Assembly: GCA_022402565.1 (NCBI GenBank)
Contig: JAKRSC010000008.1
Location: 186,001 to 250,000, forward strand
Source: Hydrotalea sp.
GTDB lineage: Bacteria > Bacteroidota > Bacteroidia > Chitinophagales > Chitinophagaceae
DNA: 64,000 bases
Direction of reading: 5' to 3'
Part shown: piece by piece, positions 33,117 to 42,534 of the stretch
Position numbering within the stretch: the stretch's first letter is position 1
Layout of the letters: each line of letters starts with the position of its first letter
Position numbers and translations under genes: made by a program
The notes under the pieces: generated by a model
Database searches by the model: none
Told to the model about the DNA's origin: nothing
The model's input: the letters and a program-made list of their open reading frames with translations, nothing else

Positions 33117-36100
33117 ATGTCAACATTAAATTTGAACAACAGGATTAGTTTTGGCAAAACCAAACACCTGGCTGAAGCTCCCGACTTATTAGACATCCAG
33201 TTAGAATCATTTAAGGAGTTTTTCCAATTAGAAACCACCCCCGACAAGCGTAATAATGAAGGCTTGTTCCGTGTGTTTAAAGAGAATTTTCCAATTACAG
33301 ATACGCGCAACATTTTCGTGTTGGAGTTTTTGGACTACTTTATTGATCCTCCTAGATATACTATTGAAGAGTGTATGGAGCGTGGGCTTACTTATGCAGT
33401 TCCTCTTAAAGCGAAACTTCGCTTGAGCTGTAATGATGAAGAACACGTAGATTTCCAAACCATCGTTCAAGATGTGTTCCTAGGAAATATTCCATATATG
33501 ACTCCTCGCGGCACCTTCGTAATTAATGGTGCTGAAAGAGTTATTGTGAGCCAGTTGCACCGTTCACCTGGTGTATTCTTTGGTCAATCTATTCACCCCA
33601 ATGGAACTAAGATATACTCTGCAAGGGTAATTCCTTTTAAAGGTGCTTGGATGGAATTTGCTACAGACATCAACAATGTTATGTACGCATACATTGATCG
33701 TAAGAAGAAGTTCCCTGTAACTACTCTATTGCGCTCAATTGGCTTTGAAACAGATAAAGATATTCTTGAACTGTTTGGAATGGCCGATGAAGTGAAGGTA
33801 GATAAAAAGTCAATGGCTGATTGCGTTGGAAAGAGACTTGCAGCTCGTGTACTTCGCACTTGGGTAGAAGACTTTGTGGATGAAGATACTGGTGAAGTGG
33901 TAAGTATTGAGCGTAACGAAATTGTAATGGAGCGTGATACAGTTCTTGATGAGGACTCTATCCAAACCATTATTGATATGGAAGTGAAGAGCGTTTTCAT
34001 TCAAAAAGAAAATGTTGGTGGAGATTACGCTATCATCTATAATACTCTTAATAAAGATACCTCTAATAGCGAATTGGAGGCTGTTCAACATATTTATCGT
34101 CAGTTACGTGGCGCTGATGCTCCGGATAATGAAACTGCGCGTGGTATCATCGATAAATTATTCTTCTCCGACAAGCGTTACGATTTAGGAGAAGTAGGTC
34201 GTTATAAAATTAATAAGAAGTTAGGACTTACTTTCCCATTAGAGAAGAAAGTATTAACTAAACAAGATATCATTGAAATCATCAAATACTTGGTTCGCTT
34301 AACAAATAGCAAAGCCGAAATTGATGATATTGATCACTTGAGCAACCGTCGTGTAAGAACCGTAGGTGAGCAATTGTATGCTCAATTTGGTGTTGGTCTT
34401 GCACGTATGGCAAGAACAATACGTGAGCGTATGAACGTACGTGATAACGAGGTGTTCACTCCAGTTGATTTGATTAATGCAAGAACTTTATCTTCTGTAA
34501 TTAATTCATTTTTTGGAACTTCTCAGTTATCTCAATTCCTTGATCAAACTAACCCGCTTTCAGAAATCACACACAAGCGTCGTATTTCTGCATTAGGACC
34601 AGGTGGTTTGAGCCGTGAAAGAGCAGGCTTTGAAGTTCGTGACGTACACTATTCACACTACGGTCGTTTGTGTACTATTGAAACTCCAGAAGGTCCAAAC
34701 ATTGGTTTGATTTCAACACTTTGCGTACATGCTACTATCAACGATATGGGCTTTATAGAAACGCCTTATCGTAAAGTAGAAAATGGCAAGGTAAATATGA
34801 AAGAACTTACGTTCTTATCTGCTGAAGAAGAAGATACTGCTAAGATTGCTCAAAGTAACTCTCCTTTAAATGAGAAGGGTGAATTTGAAGAAGAAAAAGT
34901 TGTTTCTCGTCAAACTGGTGATTTCCCAATCCTTGATAAGCAGGAAGTTGAATACATGGATGTTGCTCCTAACCAAATTGTAGGTTTGAGTGCTTCATTA
35001 ATTCCATTCCTTGAGCACGATGACGCCAACCGTGCGTTGATGGGATCAAACATGCAACGTCAAGCTGTACCGTTAATTCGTCCAGAGAATCCAATTGTTG
35101 GTACTGGATTAGAAGGTAAGGCTGCTCGTGATGCGCGTATTCAAATTCATGCTGAAGGAAATGGGGTTGTTGAATTTGTAGATGCAAAAGAAATTCATGT
35201 TCGTTACGATCGTAATGATATGGATCGCTTGGTAAGCTTTGAAGATGATTTGATCGTTTACCGCTTAACAAAGTTCATTAAGACTAACCAATCAACTTGT
35301 ATCAATCTTCGTCCTGCTGTTAAAAAAGGTCAGAAAGTTAAGAAGGGTGATTTCTTGACTGAAGGTTATGCAACTCGCGAAGGTGAATTAGCATTAGGAA
35401 GAAACTTACAAGTTGCATTCATGCCTTGGAAAGGATACAACTTCGAAGATGCCATTGTAATAAGTGAAAAAGTTGTTCGTGAAGATTTGTTTACTTCTAT
35501 TCACATTGATGAGTATGAATTAGAAGTAAGAGATACTAAGCTAGGTGAGGAAGAGCTTACTCCAGATATTCCAAACGTTTCGGAAGAAGCAACTAAAGAT
35601 TTAGATGAAAATGGTATTATCAGAATTGGTGCTAGCATCAAAGAAGGTGATATTTTAATCGGAAAAATCACTCCTAAAGGCGAAAGTGATCCTACTCCAG
35701 AAGAAAAACTATTGCGCGCAATCTTTGGTGACAAAGCTGGTGATGCAAAAGATGCTTCTTTAAAAGCACCAAATGGAACTGAAGGGGTTGTAATTGATAA
35801 AAAGCTTTTCCAAAGAGCTAAAAAAGATAAAAACTCTAAACTCCGCGAAAAAGCATTGCTCGAAAAAGTAGAGAAAGTGCATCAGCAGAGTGCCGAAGAT
35901 TTATTAGAGCAGTTGGTAAATAAATTGCAGGTATTGTTAAAAGACAAGGCATCTGCAGGTGTTTCTAACAACTTTGGTGAGGTTCTAATTGGTAAAGGGG
36001 CTAAGTTTAATGCTAAAAACCTTGCTGCAATTGACTACCAAAATGTTAATCCACTAGGATGGACTGGCGATGCAGAGATTGATGAATATGTAAACAAGCT

Positions 36101-36920
36101 ATTACACAACTATAACATTAAGTACAACGAAGAACTTGGTCGTTATAAGCGTGAGAAGTTCAATATTTCAATTGGTGATGAACTACCAGCTGGTGTTTTA
36201 AAGCTTGCTAAAGTTTACTTGGCTGTGAAGCGTAAATTGAAAGTGGGTGATAAAATGGCGGGTCGTCACGGAAACAAAGGTATTGTAGCTAAAATTGTAC
36301 GTGCTGAGGATATGCCATTCTTAGAAGATGGAACTCCGGTCGATATCGTATTGAATCCACTTGGTGTACCTTCTCGTATGAACCTTGGACAAATTTATGA
36401 AACCATTTTAGGCTGGACTGGTAAGAAATTGGGAGTGAAGTTTGCAACACCAATTTTTGATGGAGCTAGTACAAATGAAATTGAATCATATTGTGAACAA
36501 GCGGGAATTCCTTTAAACGGACATACTTATCTATTTGATGGTGAAACAGGCGAAAGATTCCACCAGAAAGCAACAGTGGGTGTTATTTATATGATTAAAC
36601 TACACCACATGGTAGATGATAAGATGCACGCTCGTTCAATTGGACCGTACAGCTTAATTACGCAACAGCCTTTAGGTGGTAAAGCACAATTTGGTGGTCA
36701 GCGTTTTGGTGAGATGGAGGTATGGGCTTTAGAAGCTTATGGTGCTTCAAATATCTTGCAAGAATTGCTTACTATTAAGTCCGATGATATCATTGGTCGT
36801 GCTAAGACTTACGAAGCTATTGTGAAAGGTGAAAACATTCCAAGAGCTGGTGTTCCTGAATCATTCAATGTATTGGTTCATGAATTAAGAGGTCTAGGTC
36901 TTGATCTCAAGTTTGAATAA
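33117..36920 (+). CDS. rpoB: DNA-directed RNA polymerase subunit beta
   Basis: 1267-residue catalytic subunit. I choose the ATG at 33117 ([16 protein letters not shown]), which fits family N-termini; an in-frame ATG at 33051 would add 22 residues encoded across the leader hairpin. The rifampicin region [20 protein letters not shown] then [20 protein letters not shown] is wild-type at the positions equal to E. coli D516, H526 and S531. Active-site motifs [14 protein letters not shown] and [20 protein letters not shown] are intact. Unusually, rpoC does not follow. Confidence 0.97.
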   Translation: MSTLNLNNRISFGKTKHLAEAPDLLDIQLESFKEFFQLETTPDKRNNEGLFRVFKENFPITDTRNIFVLEFLDYFIDPPRYTIEECMERGLTYAVPLKAKLRLSCNDEEHVDFQTIVQDVFLGNIPYMTPRGTFVINGAERVIVSQLHRSPGVFFGQSIHPNGTKIYSARVIPFKGAWMEFATDINNVMYAYIDRKKKFPVTTLLRSIGFETDKDILELFGMADEVKVDKKSMADCVGKRLAARVLRTWVEDFVDEDTGEVVSIERNEIVMERDTVLDEDSIQTIIDMEVKSVFIQKENVGGDYAIIYNTLNKDTSNSELEAVQHIYRQLRGADAPDNETARGIIDKLFFSDKRYDLGEVGRYKINKKLGLTFPLEKKVLTKQDIIEIIKYLVRLTNSKAEIDDIDHLSNRRVRTVGEQLYAQFGVGLARMARTIRERMNVRDNEVFTPVDLINARTLSSVINSFFGTSQLSQFLDQTNPLSEITHKRRISALGPGGLSRERAGFEVRDVHYSHYGRLCTIETPEGPNIGLISTLCVHATINDMGFIETPYRKVENGKVNMKELTFLSAEEEDTAKIAQSNSPLNEKGEFEEEKVVSRQTGDFPILDKQEVEYMDVAPNQIVGLSASLIPFLEHDDANRALMGSNMQRQAVPLIRPENPIVGTGLEGKAARDARIQIHAEGNGVVEFVDAKEIHVRYDRNDMDRLVSFEDDLIVYRLTKFIKTNQSTCINLRPAVKKGQKVKKGDFLTEGYATREGELALGRNLQVAFMPWKGYNFEDAIVISEKVVREDLFTSIHIDEYELEVRDTKLGEEELTPDIPNVSEEATKDLDENGIIRIGASIKEGDILIGKITPKGESDPTPEEKLLRAIFGDKAGDAKDASLKAPNGTEGVVIDKKLFQRAKKDKNSKLREKALLEKVEKVHQQSAEDLLEQLVNKLQVLLKDKASAGVSNNFGEVLIGKGAKFNAKNLAAIDYQNVNPLGWTGDAEIDEYVNKLLHNYNIKYNEELGRYKREKFNISIGDELPAGVLKLAKVYLAVKRKLKVGDKMAGRHGNKGIVAKIVRAEDMPFLEDGTPVDIVLNPLGVPSRMNLGQIYETILGWTGKKLGVKFATPIFDGASTNEIESYCEQAGIPLNGHTYLFDGETGERFHQKATVGVIYMIKLHHMVDDKMHARSIGPYSLITQQPLGGKAQFGGQRFGEMEVWALEAYGASNILQELLTIKSDDIIGRAKTYEAIVKGENIPRAGVPESFNVLVHELRGLGLDLKFE

Positions 36921-36944
36921 TTGAGAATGACTTCATAAAAAAAT

Positions 36945-36979
36945 AAGGCTGTCCTAATAGGGCAGCCTTTACTTTTTTT
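36945..36979 (+). terminator. Intrinsic terminator after rpoB
   Basis: AAGGCTGTCC...GGGCAGCCTT stem with one G-T pair and a 5-base loop, then TTTACTTTTTTT. It ends the transcript 25 bases after rpoB, with no rpoC beyond. Confidence 0.85.
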
Positions 36980-36995
36980 AAGGAACAGAAAAAAA

Positions 36996-37442
36996 CTATT
37001 TTACAAGTTTTACTTGAATTGCAGAAGGACCTTTATGGGTCATTTCTATTTCAAATGATACTTTATTGTTTTCTTTGATTTGCTCTGTTAATCCATTCGC
37101 GTGTACAAAAATACTTTCTTGTGTATTGAGGTCTTTAATAAAACCATAGCCTTTTGATTCATTGAAAAAGCTAACAATACCAGTTCTTGGACCTTCCTCT
37201 GCAGTAGCTTCCCACTTGGGAACACCTATTTGAATGTCTTCTAACTTAACTTCTACTTTCTTTTTATTAGGATCGGGAGGAGTATTAGAAATATTACCGT
37301 ATTCATCTACATAAGCCATCATATCATCTAAGCTTGTGCCCGATTTGCCACTTGATTTCTTTTCAAGTTTTTTCTCTTCCTTGTCTTTTTTTTGCTGTTG
37401 TTTTTTCTTTTCTCTTTCTCTTTTGCTCCAAGAATCTGCCAT
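36996..37442 (-). CDS. Cold-shock domain protein with basic N-terminal extension
   Basis: 148 residues. Residues 1-35 are almost all Lys, Glu, Gln and Ser (a charged, probably disordered arm). A linker follows, and about 85-148 form a cold-shock domain with RNP1-like KGYGFIKD and RNP2-like SIFVHANGL. Predicted single-stranded RNA/DNA-binding protein; the target is unknown. It faces rpoB tail to tail. Confidence 0.88.
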   Translation of the reverse strand: MADSWSKREREKKKQQQKKDKEEKKLEKKSSGKSGTSLDDMMAYVDEYGNISNTPPDPNKKKVEVKLEDIQIGVPKWEATAEEGPRTGIVSFFNESKGYGFIKDLNTQESIFVHANGLTEQIKENNKVSFEIEMTHKGPSAIQVKLVK

Positions 37443-37576
37443 ATATTGATTAAATTATTTACGAAGTTGTAATCTGTGAAGGCGGTGTGAAGGTCTTGGC
37501 AGATTTGTATAAAGGTAGTGCATTTTCTTCAAAACAGTCTCCCTTTGTAAGTATCAAGCATTCAACATAAAGGCGT

Positions 37577-37584
37577 TACTTTTG
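37577..37584 (+). promoter_or_regulatory. -7 promoter box TACTTTTG for the ABC ATPase gene
   Basis: TANNTTTG match ending 5 bases before the ATG at 37590, so the transcript would start at or very near the start codon. No good -33 box is found. Confidence 0.5.
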
Positions 37585-37589
37585 CACAT

Positions 37590-38540
37590 ATGGCTTTGTT
37601 GAAAGTAGATCAAGTTGTTCACCCTGGAATGGATCAGCCCGCCCTGGACCATGTTAGTTTTTCTTTAAGTAAATCTGCTAAGCTCGCCATTGTAGGGGAA
37701 ACTGGGTCCGGAAAAACGACTCTTTTAAAGGTTATTGGTGGAATTTTGGATGCACAGTCGGGTGCTGTTTATTTGAATAATCAAAAGATAAAAGGCCCAT
37801 CTGAACAATTACTTCCCGGACATCCAGAAATAGGATATATCAGCCAACACTTTGAATTAAGAAATCATTATAAAGTAGAAGAAGAGTTAGAAGCTGCCAA
37901 TAAATTAAGTGCTGAAGAATTCGATGTTATAGTTGAAGTATGCAGAATTCGGCCTCTTTTAAAGAGAAATACGAAGGCTCTTTCGGGCGGCGAAAGACAA
38001 AGAATCGTACTTGCAAAAGTCTTATTAACAAAACCCACTTTGTTACTTCTCGATGAACCATTTTCTAATATGGATTTCTTCCATAAAAGAATTATGAAGC
38101 AGGTTTTAGAGGAGGTTTATCTTACTTTAGGAACCACAACTGTGCTTGTTACGCACGATGCAACTGATATTTTTACTTGGGCTTCTGAAGTGTTGGTATT
38201 AAGATCAGGAAAGATTATTCAGCAGGGAAAGCCACAGGATATTTACTACCATCCTGTAAGCGAATATGTAGCTGGATTGTTTGGAGATTACTGCATTCTT
38301 CCATCCCCAGTAAATAAGCGGCCTATTTTATTTAGGCCTGAACAATTAAAAATTTCTTCGGCAGCTGTTGGTGCTTGGAAGGGAAGTGTGTACAGTGTGA
38401 AATTTGCGGGAGGATATTTTTTAATTGAAGTTTTGCTTGATATAGACAAGAGAGCAATAGTAATGCATCCGCATGGAAGATTTAGACAGGGAGAAATAGT
38501 TTATATAACAATTAACGAAGACATAGGATGGTATGTATAA
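37590..38540 (+). CDS. ABC transporter ATP-binding protein
   Basis: 316-residue ATPase. Walker A GETGSGKTT at 36-44, signature LSGGERQRIVLAK near 131, Walker B LLLLDEPFSNMD near 153, and the switch histidine in LVTHDATD. The C-terminal 90 residues after the nucleotide domain form a beta-rich tail with LFRPEQLKISSAA, resembling the TOBE domain of import ATPases of the spermidine/putrescine or ferric type. No permease or binding protein is next to it, so the substrate is unknown. Confidence 0.85.
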   Translation: MALLKVDQVVHPGMDQPALDHVSFSLSKSAKLAIVGETGSGKTTLLKVIGGILDAQSGAVYLNNQKIKGPSEQLLPGHPEIGYISQHFELRNHYKVEEELEAANKLSAEEFDVIVEVCRIRPLLKRNTKALSGGERQRIVLAKVLLTKPTLLLLDEPFSNMDFFHKRIMKQVLEEVYLTLGTTTVLVTHDATDIFTWASEVLVLRSGKIIQQGKPQDIYYHPVSEYVAGLFGDYCILPSPVNKRPILFRPEQLKISSAAVGAWKGSVYSVKFAGGYFLIEVLLDIDKRAIVMHPHGRFRQGEIVYITINEDIGWYV

Positions 38541-38560
38541 ATACATTGTTCAAATGAAAA

Positions 38561-38588
38561 AGCCCGGTCTTATTAGAGCCGGGCTTTT
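38561..38588. terminator. Bidirectional terminator between the ABC gene and ahcY
   Basis: GCCCGG/CCGGGC stem extended by AG/CT pairs, with A runs before and Ts after. It serves both convergent genes. Confidence 0.85.
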
Positions 38589-38606
38589 ATATAATTGTAA
38601 TCTCAA

Positions 38607-39932
38607 TTAATAACGATAATGTTCTGCCTTGAATGGTCCAAACTGAGGTATACCTAAGTAACTAGCTTGTTCCTCAGTTAACTCATCTAATTGTGCACCT
38701 ACTTTTGCTAAGTGTAAACGAGCAACTTTTTCATCAAGATGCTTAGGTAAAACATACACTTTATTCTCGTAGTTAGCGTGGTTGTTCCACAACTCAATTT
38801 GAGCCAAAGTTTGGTTAGTAAATGAATTACTCATTACAAATGAAGGGTGTCCTGTTGCACAACCTAGGTTTACCAAACGACCTTCAGCAAGAACAATTAC
38901 GTCTTTACCGTCAATGTTATACAAATCAACCTGAGGTTTAATGGTATCGCGAGTATGACCATAGCTACTGTTCAACCAAGCCATATCAATTTCAATATCA
39001 AAATGCCCAATGTTACAAACGATTGCTTTGTCTTTCATTAATCTGAAATGTCTTTCAGTAATCAAATCACGACAGCCGCTCGCAGTTACAATAATGTCTG
39101 CTTCTTTAACTGCATCAATCATTTTCTTCACTTCAAAACCATCCATAGCAGCTTGCAAAGCACAAATTGGATCAATTTCAGTAACAATAACACGACAGCC
39201 AGAACCACGTAAACTCATTGCACTTCCCTTACCCACATCACCATAACCACCAACTACAGCAACTTTACCAGCCATCATTACATCAGTAGCTCTGCGAATA
39301 GCATCAACCAATGATTCTTGACAACCGTATTTGTTATCGAACTTAGATTTAGTTACTGAATCGTTTACGTTAATTGCAGGAATAGGTAAAGTACCTTTTG
39401 CCATACGCTCGTACAAGCGGTGAACACCTGTAGTTGTTTCTTCGCTCAATCCTTTGATGTGCTGAATTAACTCAGGGTATTTATCAAATACTATATTGGT
39501 TAAATCGCCACCATCGTCCAAAATCATATTCAAAGGACGCTCAGCGCTTCCAAAGAATAAGGTTTGCTCAATACACCAATCTGCTTCCTCAATTGTTTGG
39601 CCTTTCCAAGCAAATACACCAATACCTGCAGCGGCTATAGCAGCAGCAGCGTGGTCTTGCGTTGAGAAGATATTACAAGAGCTCCATTTTACTTCAGCAC
39701 CTAAAGCAACAAGCGTTTCAATAAGGACTGCAGTTTGGATAGTCATGTGTAAGCAACCAGCTACTCTTGCGCCTTTTAAAGGCTGAGAACTGCCGTATTC
39801 TTCACGAATAGCCATTAAACCTGGCATTTCTGCTTCAGCTAAACGAATTTCTTTGCGACCCCATTCAGCTAAGCTAATATCAGCCACTTTGTATGGAAGG
39901 CTGAAGTCGATGGATGTAGTTAAAGTTGACAT
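38607..39932 (-). CDS. ahcY: Adenosylhomocysteinase
   Basis: Hydrolyses S-adenosylhomocysteine to adenosine and homocysteine, using bound NAD. I start at the ATG at 39932 (441 residues, [15 protein letters not shown]) because the upstream 24 codons cross the promoter box. Motifs are [32 protein letters not shown] with catalytic Lys, the NAD fold [18 protein letters not shown], and the C-terminal KAEHYRY. Divergent from an Lrp-type regulator. Confidence 0.96.
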   Translation of the reverse strand: MSTLTTSIDFSLPYKVADISLAEWGRKEIRLAEAEMPGLMAIREEYGSSQPLKGARVAGCLHMTIQTAVLIETLVALGAEVKWSSCNIFSTQDHAAAAIAAAGIGVFAWKGQTIEEADWCIEQTLFFGSAERPLNMILDDGGDLTNIVFDKYPELIQHIKGLSEETTTGVHRLYERMAKGTLPIPAINVNDSVTKSKFDNKYGCQESLVDAIRRATDVMMAGKVAVVGGYGDVGKGSAMSLRGSGCRVIVTEIDPICALQAAMDGFEVKKMIDAVKEADIIVTASGCRDLITERHFRLMKDKAIVCNIGHFDIEIDMAWLNSSYGHTRDTIKPQVDLYNIDGKDVIVLAEGRLVNLGCATGHPSFVMSNSFTNQTLAQIELWNNHANYENKVYVLPKHLDEKVARLHLAKVGAQLDELTEEQASYLGIPQFGPFKAEHYRY

Positions 39933-39951
39933 ATTGTATTTAATTGTGGTG

Positions 39952-39959
39952 CAAAGGTA
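39952..39959 (-). promoter_or_regulatory. ahcY promoter -7 box TACCTTTG
   Basis: On the minus strand TACCTTTG is followed by GCACCACAATT and the ATG at 39932, giving a leader of about 15 bases. No clear -33 box. No SAH riboswitch fits in so short a leader. Confidence 0.65.
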
Positions 39960-39965
39960 TTGGAT

Positions 39966-40075
39966 AGAACAAAATTGCGGTGATAATTCATTTTTAAGGA
40001 ACAAAATATATTAAAATAGCTTTAGGATAGACAAATGTTCTTTAAATTGCAGATATAATTGGATAAAAAGAACAT
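39966..40075. promoter_or_regulatory. Phased AGAACA half-sites, candidate Lrp/AsnC operator
   Basis: The ahcY-lrp gap contains AGAACA at 39966-39971, GGAACA at 39998-40003, the reverse form TGTTCT at 40036-40041 and AGAACA at 40069-40074. The last two belong to a perfect 9-bp inverted repeat, ATGTTCTTT (40035-40043) and AAAGAACAT (40067-40075), whose second arm touches the lrp start codon. Spacing is 32-38 bases, close to three helical turns. The first half-site lies just behind the ahcY -7 box. Confidence 0.55.
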
Positions 40076-40546
40076 ATGCAAACTGGTAAGCCTACAATAG
40101 ATGAAAAAGACCTCGCAATTTTGAGGGAATTGCAAAGAAATGGGAGAGCAACAGTTCGAGAGATTGCAGCCGCTATTCATTTAAGCCCAACTCCGGTGCA
40201 TGAGCGTATTAAACGTTTGGAACAAGAAGGGGTTATCCGTCAATATGCTGCTTTATTGGATCACGCAAAGGTGAATAAAGGTCTTATGGTTATTTGTTAT
40301 GTGTCCTTAAAACAACACGATCGAGTGGCTGGGGGTAAGTTTATCCAAAGCATGCAGGAAATGCAGGAAGTAATTGAGTGTTACAATATATCTGGAGAGT
40401 TTGATTTTATGTTGAAGGTTGTTGCTGAAAGTATGGAGTCGTATTACGATTTTCATGTAAATAAGCTGAGTCAGGTAGAGAATATTGGGCATGTACAAAG
40501 TGTTTTTGTGATGGGCGTTATTAAGCAAACCCATCAATTGGTTTAA
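40076..40546 (+). CDS. Lrp/AsnC family transcriptional regulator
   Basis: 156 residues. N-terminal winged helix (about 8-60) with DEKDLAILRELQRNGRATVR and HLSPTPVHERIKRLEQEGVI, and a C-terminal RAM/AsnC effector domain (about 70-150) with YVSLKQHD and VIECYNISGEFDFMLKV. Such proteins form octamers and wrap DNA. Divergent from ahcY with 143 bases between, so it may regulate ahcY and itself; effector unknown. Confidence 0.93.
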   Translation: MQTGKPTIDEKDLAILRELQRNGRATVREIAAAIHLSPTPVHERIKRLEQEGVIRQYAALLDHAKVNKGLMVICYVSLKQHDRVAGGKFIQSMQEMQEVIECYNISGEFDFMLKVVAESMESYYDFHVNKLSQVENIGHVQSVFVMGVIKQTHQLV

Positions 40547-40606
40547 TTTTTTATAAGCTTTTTGTGTAATCTTTCGCTTGTTTGTATCTTACATGAAAAC
40601 AACTAC

Positions 40607-41338
40607 ATGAAAGCTTACTCGAACGTATTAATTGCAGGTCTTGCCTTTATTATTACTGGTTGGATTATTGCAGGAGCCTATAAGTATAGAGTTACAAGTA
40701 CAGAAACCATTGTTGTAACTGGATTGGCGGAAAAAGATTTTACAAGCGATTTAATTGTTTGGAAAGGAAGATTCAATAGATATGGATTTGATTTAAAACA
40801 AGCTTATACTGCAATTAAGCAAGATGAAAAAGAAATTCGTCAGTACTTAACACAAAAAGGAATTCCAGACAGTAGTATTGTTATATCTAGCATAGATGTT
40901 CAAAAGAATTTTGATACAAAATATGATGAAACTGGTAACGTTGCAGGTAGCAGATTTAGTGGATATACTTTGTCGGCTGAAGTTAAAGTGAATGCTAGTG
41001 ATTTAGTATTAGTTGAAAGAGTTTCTAGGGAGGTTACAGAACTTTTGCAAAAGGGAATAGAATTTAATTCTGAGCGACCCGCTTACTATTACAGTAAGTT
41101 GAATGAATTAAAAATTGATTTATTGGCTAAAGCAGCGGAGGATGCTAAACTAAGGGCCGAAACTATAGCAAGCAGTTCTAAAGCAGGATTAGGATCTTTG
41201 AAGAAAGCCAATATGGGCGTATTTCAAATAACAGGAAAAAACGATAATGAAGATTATAGTTATGGAGGTTCATTCAATACCAGTTCAAAAGAAAAGACAG
41301 CTTCAATTACACTTAGAGTGGAGTATCTGGTGAAATAG
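40607..41338 (+). CDS. SIMPL-domain (DUF541) protein
   Basis: Start chosen at the ATG at 40607 (243 residues, MKAYSNVLIAGLAF), since an earlier TTG at 40562 would put non-hydrophobic residues before the signal anchor. One membrane segment (about 5-25) is followed by a periplasmic SIMPL domain with ETIVVTGLAEKDFTSDLIVW and LLAKAAEDAKLRAETIA. Some relatives bind porins or help in stress resistance; the role here is unknown. The end overlaps the convergent pseudouridine synthase gene by 26 bases. Confidence 0.85.
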   Translation: MKAYSNVLIAGLAFIITGWIIAGAYKYRVTSTETIVVTGLAEKDFTSDLIVWKGRFNRYGFDLKQAYTAIKQDEKEIRQYLTQKGIPDSSIVISSIDVQKNFDTKYDETGNVAGSRFSGYTLSAEVKVNASDLVLVERVSREVTELLQKGIEFNSERPAYYYSKLNELKIDLLAKAAEDAKLRAETIASSSKAGLGSLKKANMGVFQITGKNDNEDYSYGGSFNTSSKEKTASITLRVEYLVK

Positions 41339-41981
41339 GGGAAGGGTTAAATCCAAATTTTTCCCATATGCTTGGCATAGGTAACTCAAATGTCAATTCT
41401 TGCTTATTAATTGGGTGCGGAAAACTTAAGAAATAAGCTTGTAAGAAAATACTTCCATCTGGACTGCTTCTTGGGTAGCCATATTTTTGATCGCCTACAA
41501 TTGGACTACCAATTTTAGCTAGTTGTGCGCGTATTTGATGAAATAAACCTGTTATCAATTCAACATCTAAAAGGCAATATCTATTTGACTGTTCAATAAT
41601 CTGATAACGAAGCTTTGCTTCCTTACTGTGTGCAACTTGATTTTGAAAAACTTCGGACTTTTTTTGGTGGCTATTTTTCCTAAGAAAGTGAATCAACTCG
41701 GCAGATGCTAGTTTAGGCGTTTGCGCAACAACAGCTTTGTATTTTTTTGTGATTTTTCTTTCTTGAAATGATTTGCTAAGCTCATTAAAAATCTTTGGAG
41801 ATTTCGCAAGCATTAATAAGCCACTTACTCTCTGATCAAGCCTATGCACTGCTTGGTAGCTTACATTGATTTGTCCACCCAAGTTGTTGGCCTTATCTTG
41901 ATGCTGAACTGCTATTCCAGAAGGCTTATGAATAATAAGAAGGTGTTCGTCTTCGAAAATTGTTGTGATGGTTGTTTCCAT
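41313..41981 (-). CDS. RluA-family pseudouridine synthase
   Basis: 222-residue catalytic domain without an S4 domain. The catalytic Asp49 sits in the signature HRLDQRVSGLLMLAKS. Other motifs are KKYKAVVAQTP and TGLFHQIRAQLAKIGSPIVGDQKYG. The target could be rRNA or tRNA (RluA, TruC or RluC-like); this cannot be decided by eye. Confidence 0.9.
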   Translation of the reverse strand: METTITTIFEDEHLLIIHKPSGIAVQHQDKANNLGGQINVSYQAVHRLDQRVSGLLMLAKSPKIFNELSKSFQERKITKKYKAVVAQTPKLASAELIHFLRKNSHQKKSEVFQNQVAHSKEAKLRYQIIEQSNRYCLLDVELITGLFHQIRAQLAKIGSPIVGDQKYGYPRSSPDGSIFLQAYFLSFPHPINKQELTFELPMPSIWEKFGFNPSPISPDTPL

Positions 41982-42033
41982 ATTGGGTTGCTGCTCTAAA
42001 GCTATTTAAATTATGACCAAGAAGGTGAAATCT

Positions 42034-42534
42034 TCAATAAATAATTTTCCCCATCACATAATCATTCATTTGATAGCCGTTGCCAATATCAAAGTCGGCT
42101 TCGTATAAAACAACGAAGTCTTTTTTCTTATAAAAATCTACAGCATTATTAGTACGGTTAACTTGTAGAACGAGTTGTTCACCTGAATTTTTCTTTGCAA
42201 AGTGAACAACTTGTTCTAACAATGCAGAACCAATTCCTTTTGTTTGAATATCGGGAAGTACATACAGCTTATGTAATTTAAACATGCCTTCCATGGGTTC
42301 TCGGCCAGTTGAAGCAAATCCAACAGCCTTGCCATTTAATTCGGCCAAAAAGAAACTGATATTTTGGGTCATTTGATTTTCAAGAGAGGATGTGCTGTAC
42401 ATCATGTCTAGCATATACTCAAGCTGTTCTTTGCTTAAGATATGTTCATAAGTAGATGGCCAGGTTGCGTAAGCAATTTCCTGAATAATAGGTATGTCTG
42501 TTTTACTTGCAGTTCTTATGAATACTTCACTCAT
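42034..42534 (-). CDS. GNAT family N-acetyltransferase
   Basis: 166 residues with a GNAT fold: motif A LHKLYVLPDIQTKGIGSALL with the acetyl-CoA pyrophosphate loop Q/RxxGxG/A, followed by LVLQVNRTNNAVDFYKKKDF. The N-terminus VFIRTASKTDIPIIQEIA is typical. Substrate unknown. It overlaps valS by one base at 42534 and is probably cotranscribed with it. Confidence 0.88.
   Translation of the reverse strand: MSEVFIRTASKTDIPIIQEIAYATWPSTYEHILSKEQLEYMLDMMYSTSSLENQMTQNISFFLAELNGKAVGFASTGREPMEGMFKLHKLYVLPDIQTKGIGSALLEQVVHFAKKNSGEQLVLQVNRTNNAVDFYKKKDFVVLYEADFDIGNGYQMNDYVMGKIIY

Noticed and set aside
39933-40004. ahcY starting 24 codons upstream
   Set aside because: The stretch contains the TACCTTTG promoter box and does not look like AhcY; the ATG at 39932 fits the family.
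39933-40075. SAH or SAM riboswitch before ahcY
   Set aside because: The leader from the -7 box to the start codon is only about 15 bases and shows no conserved structure.
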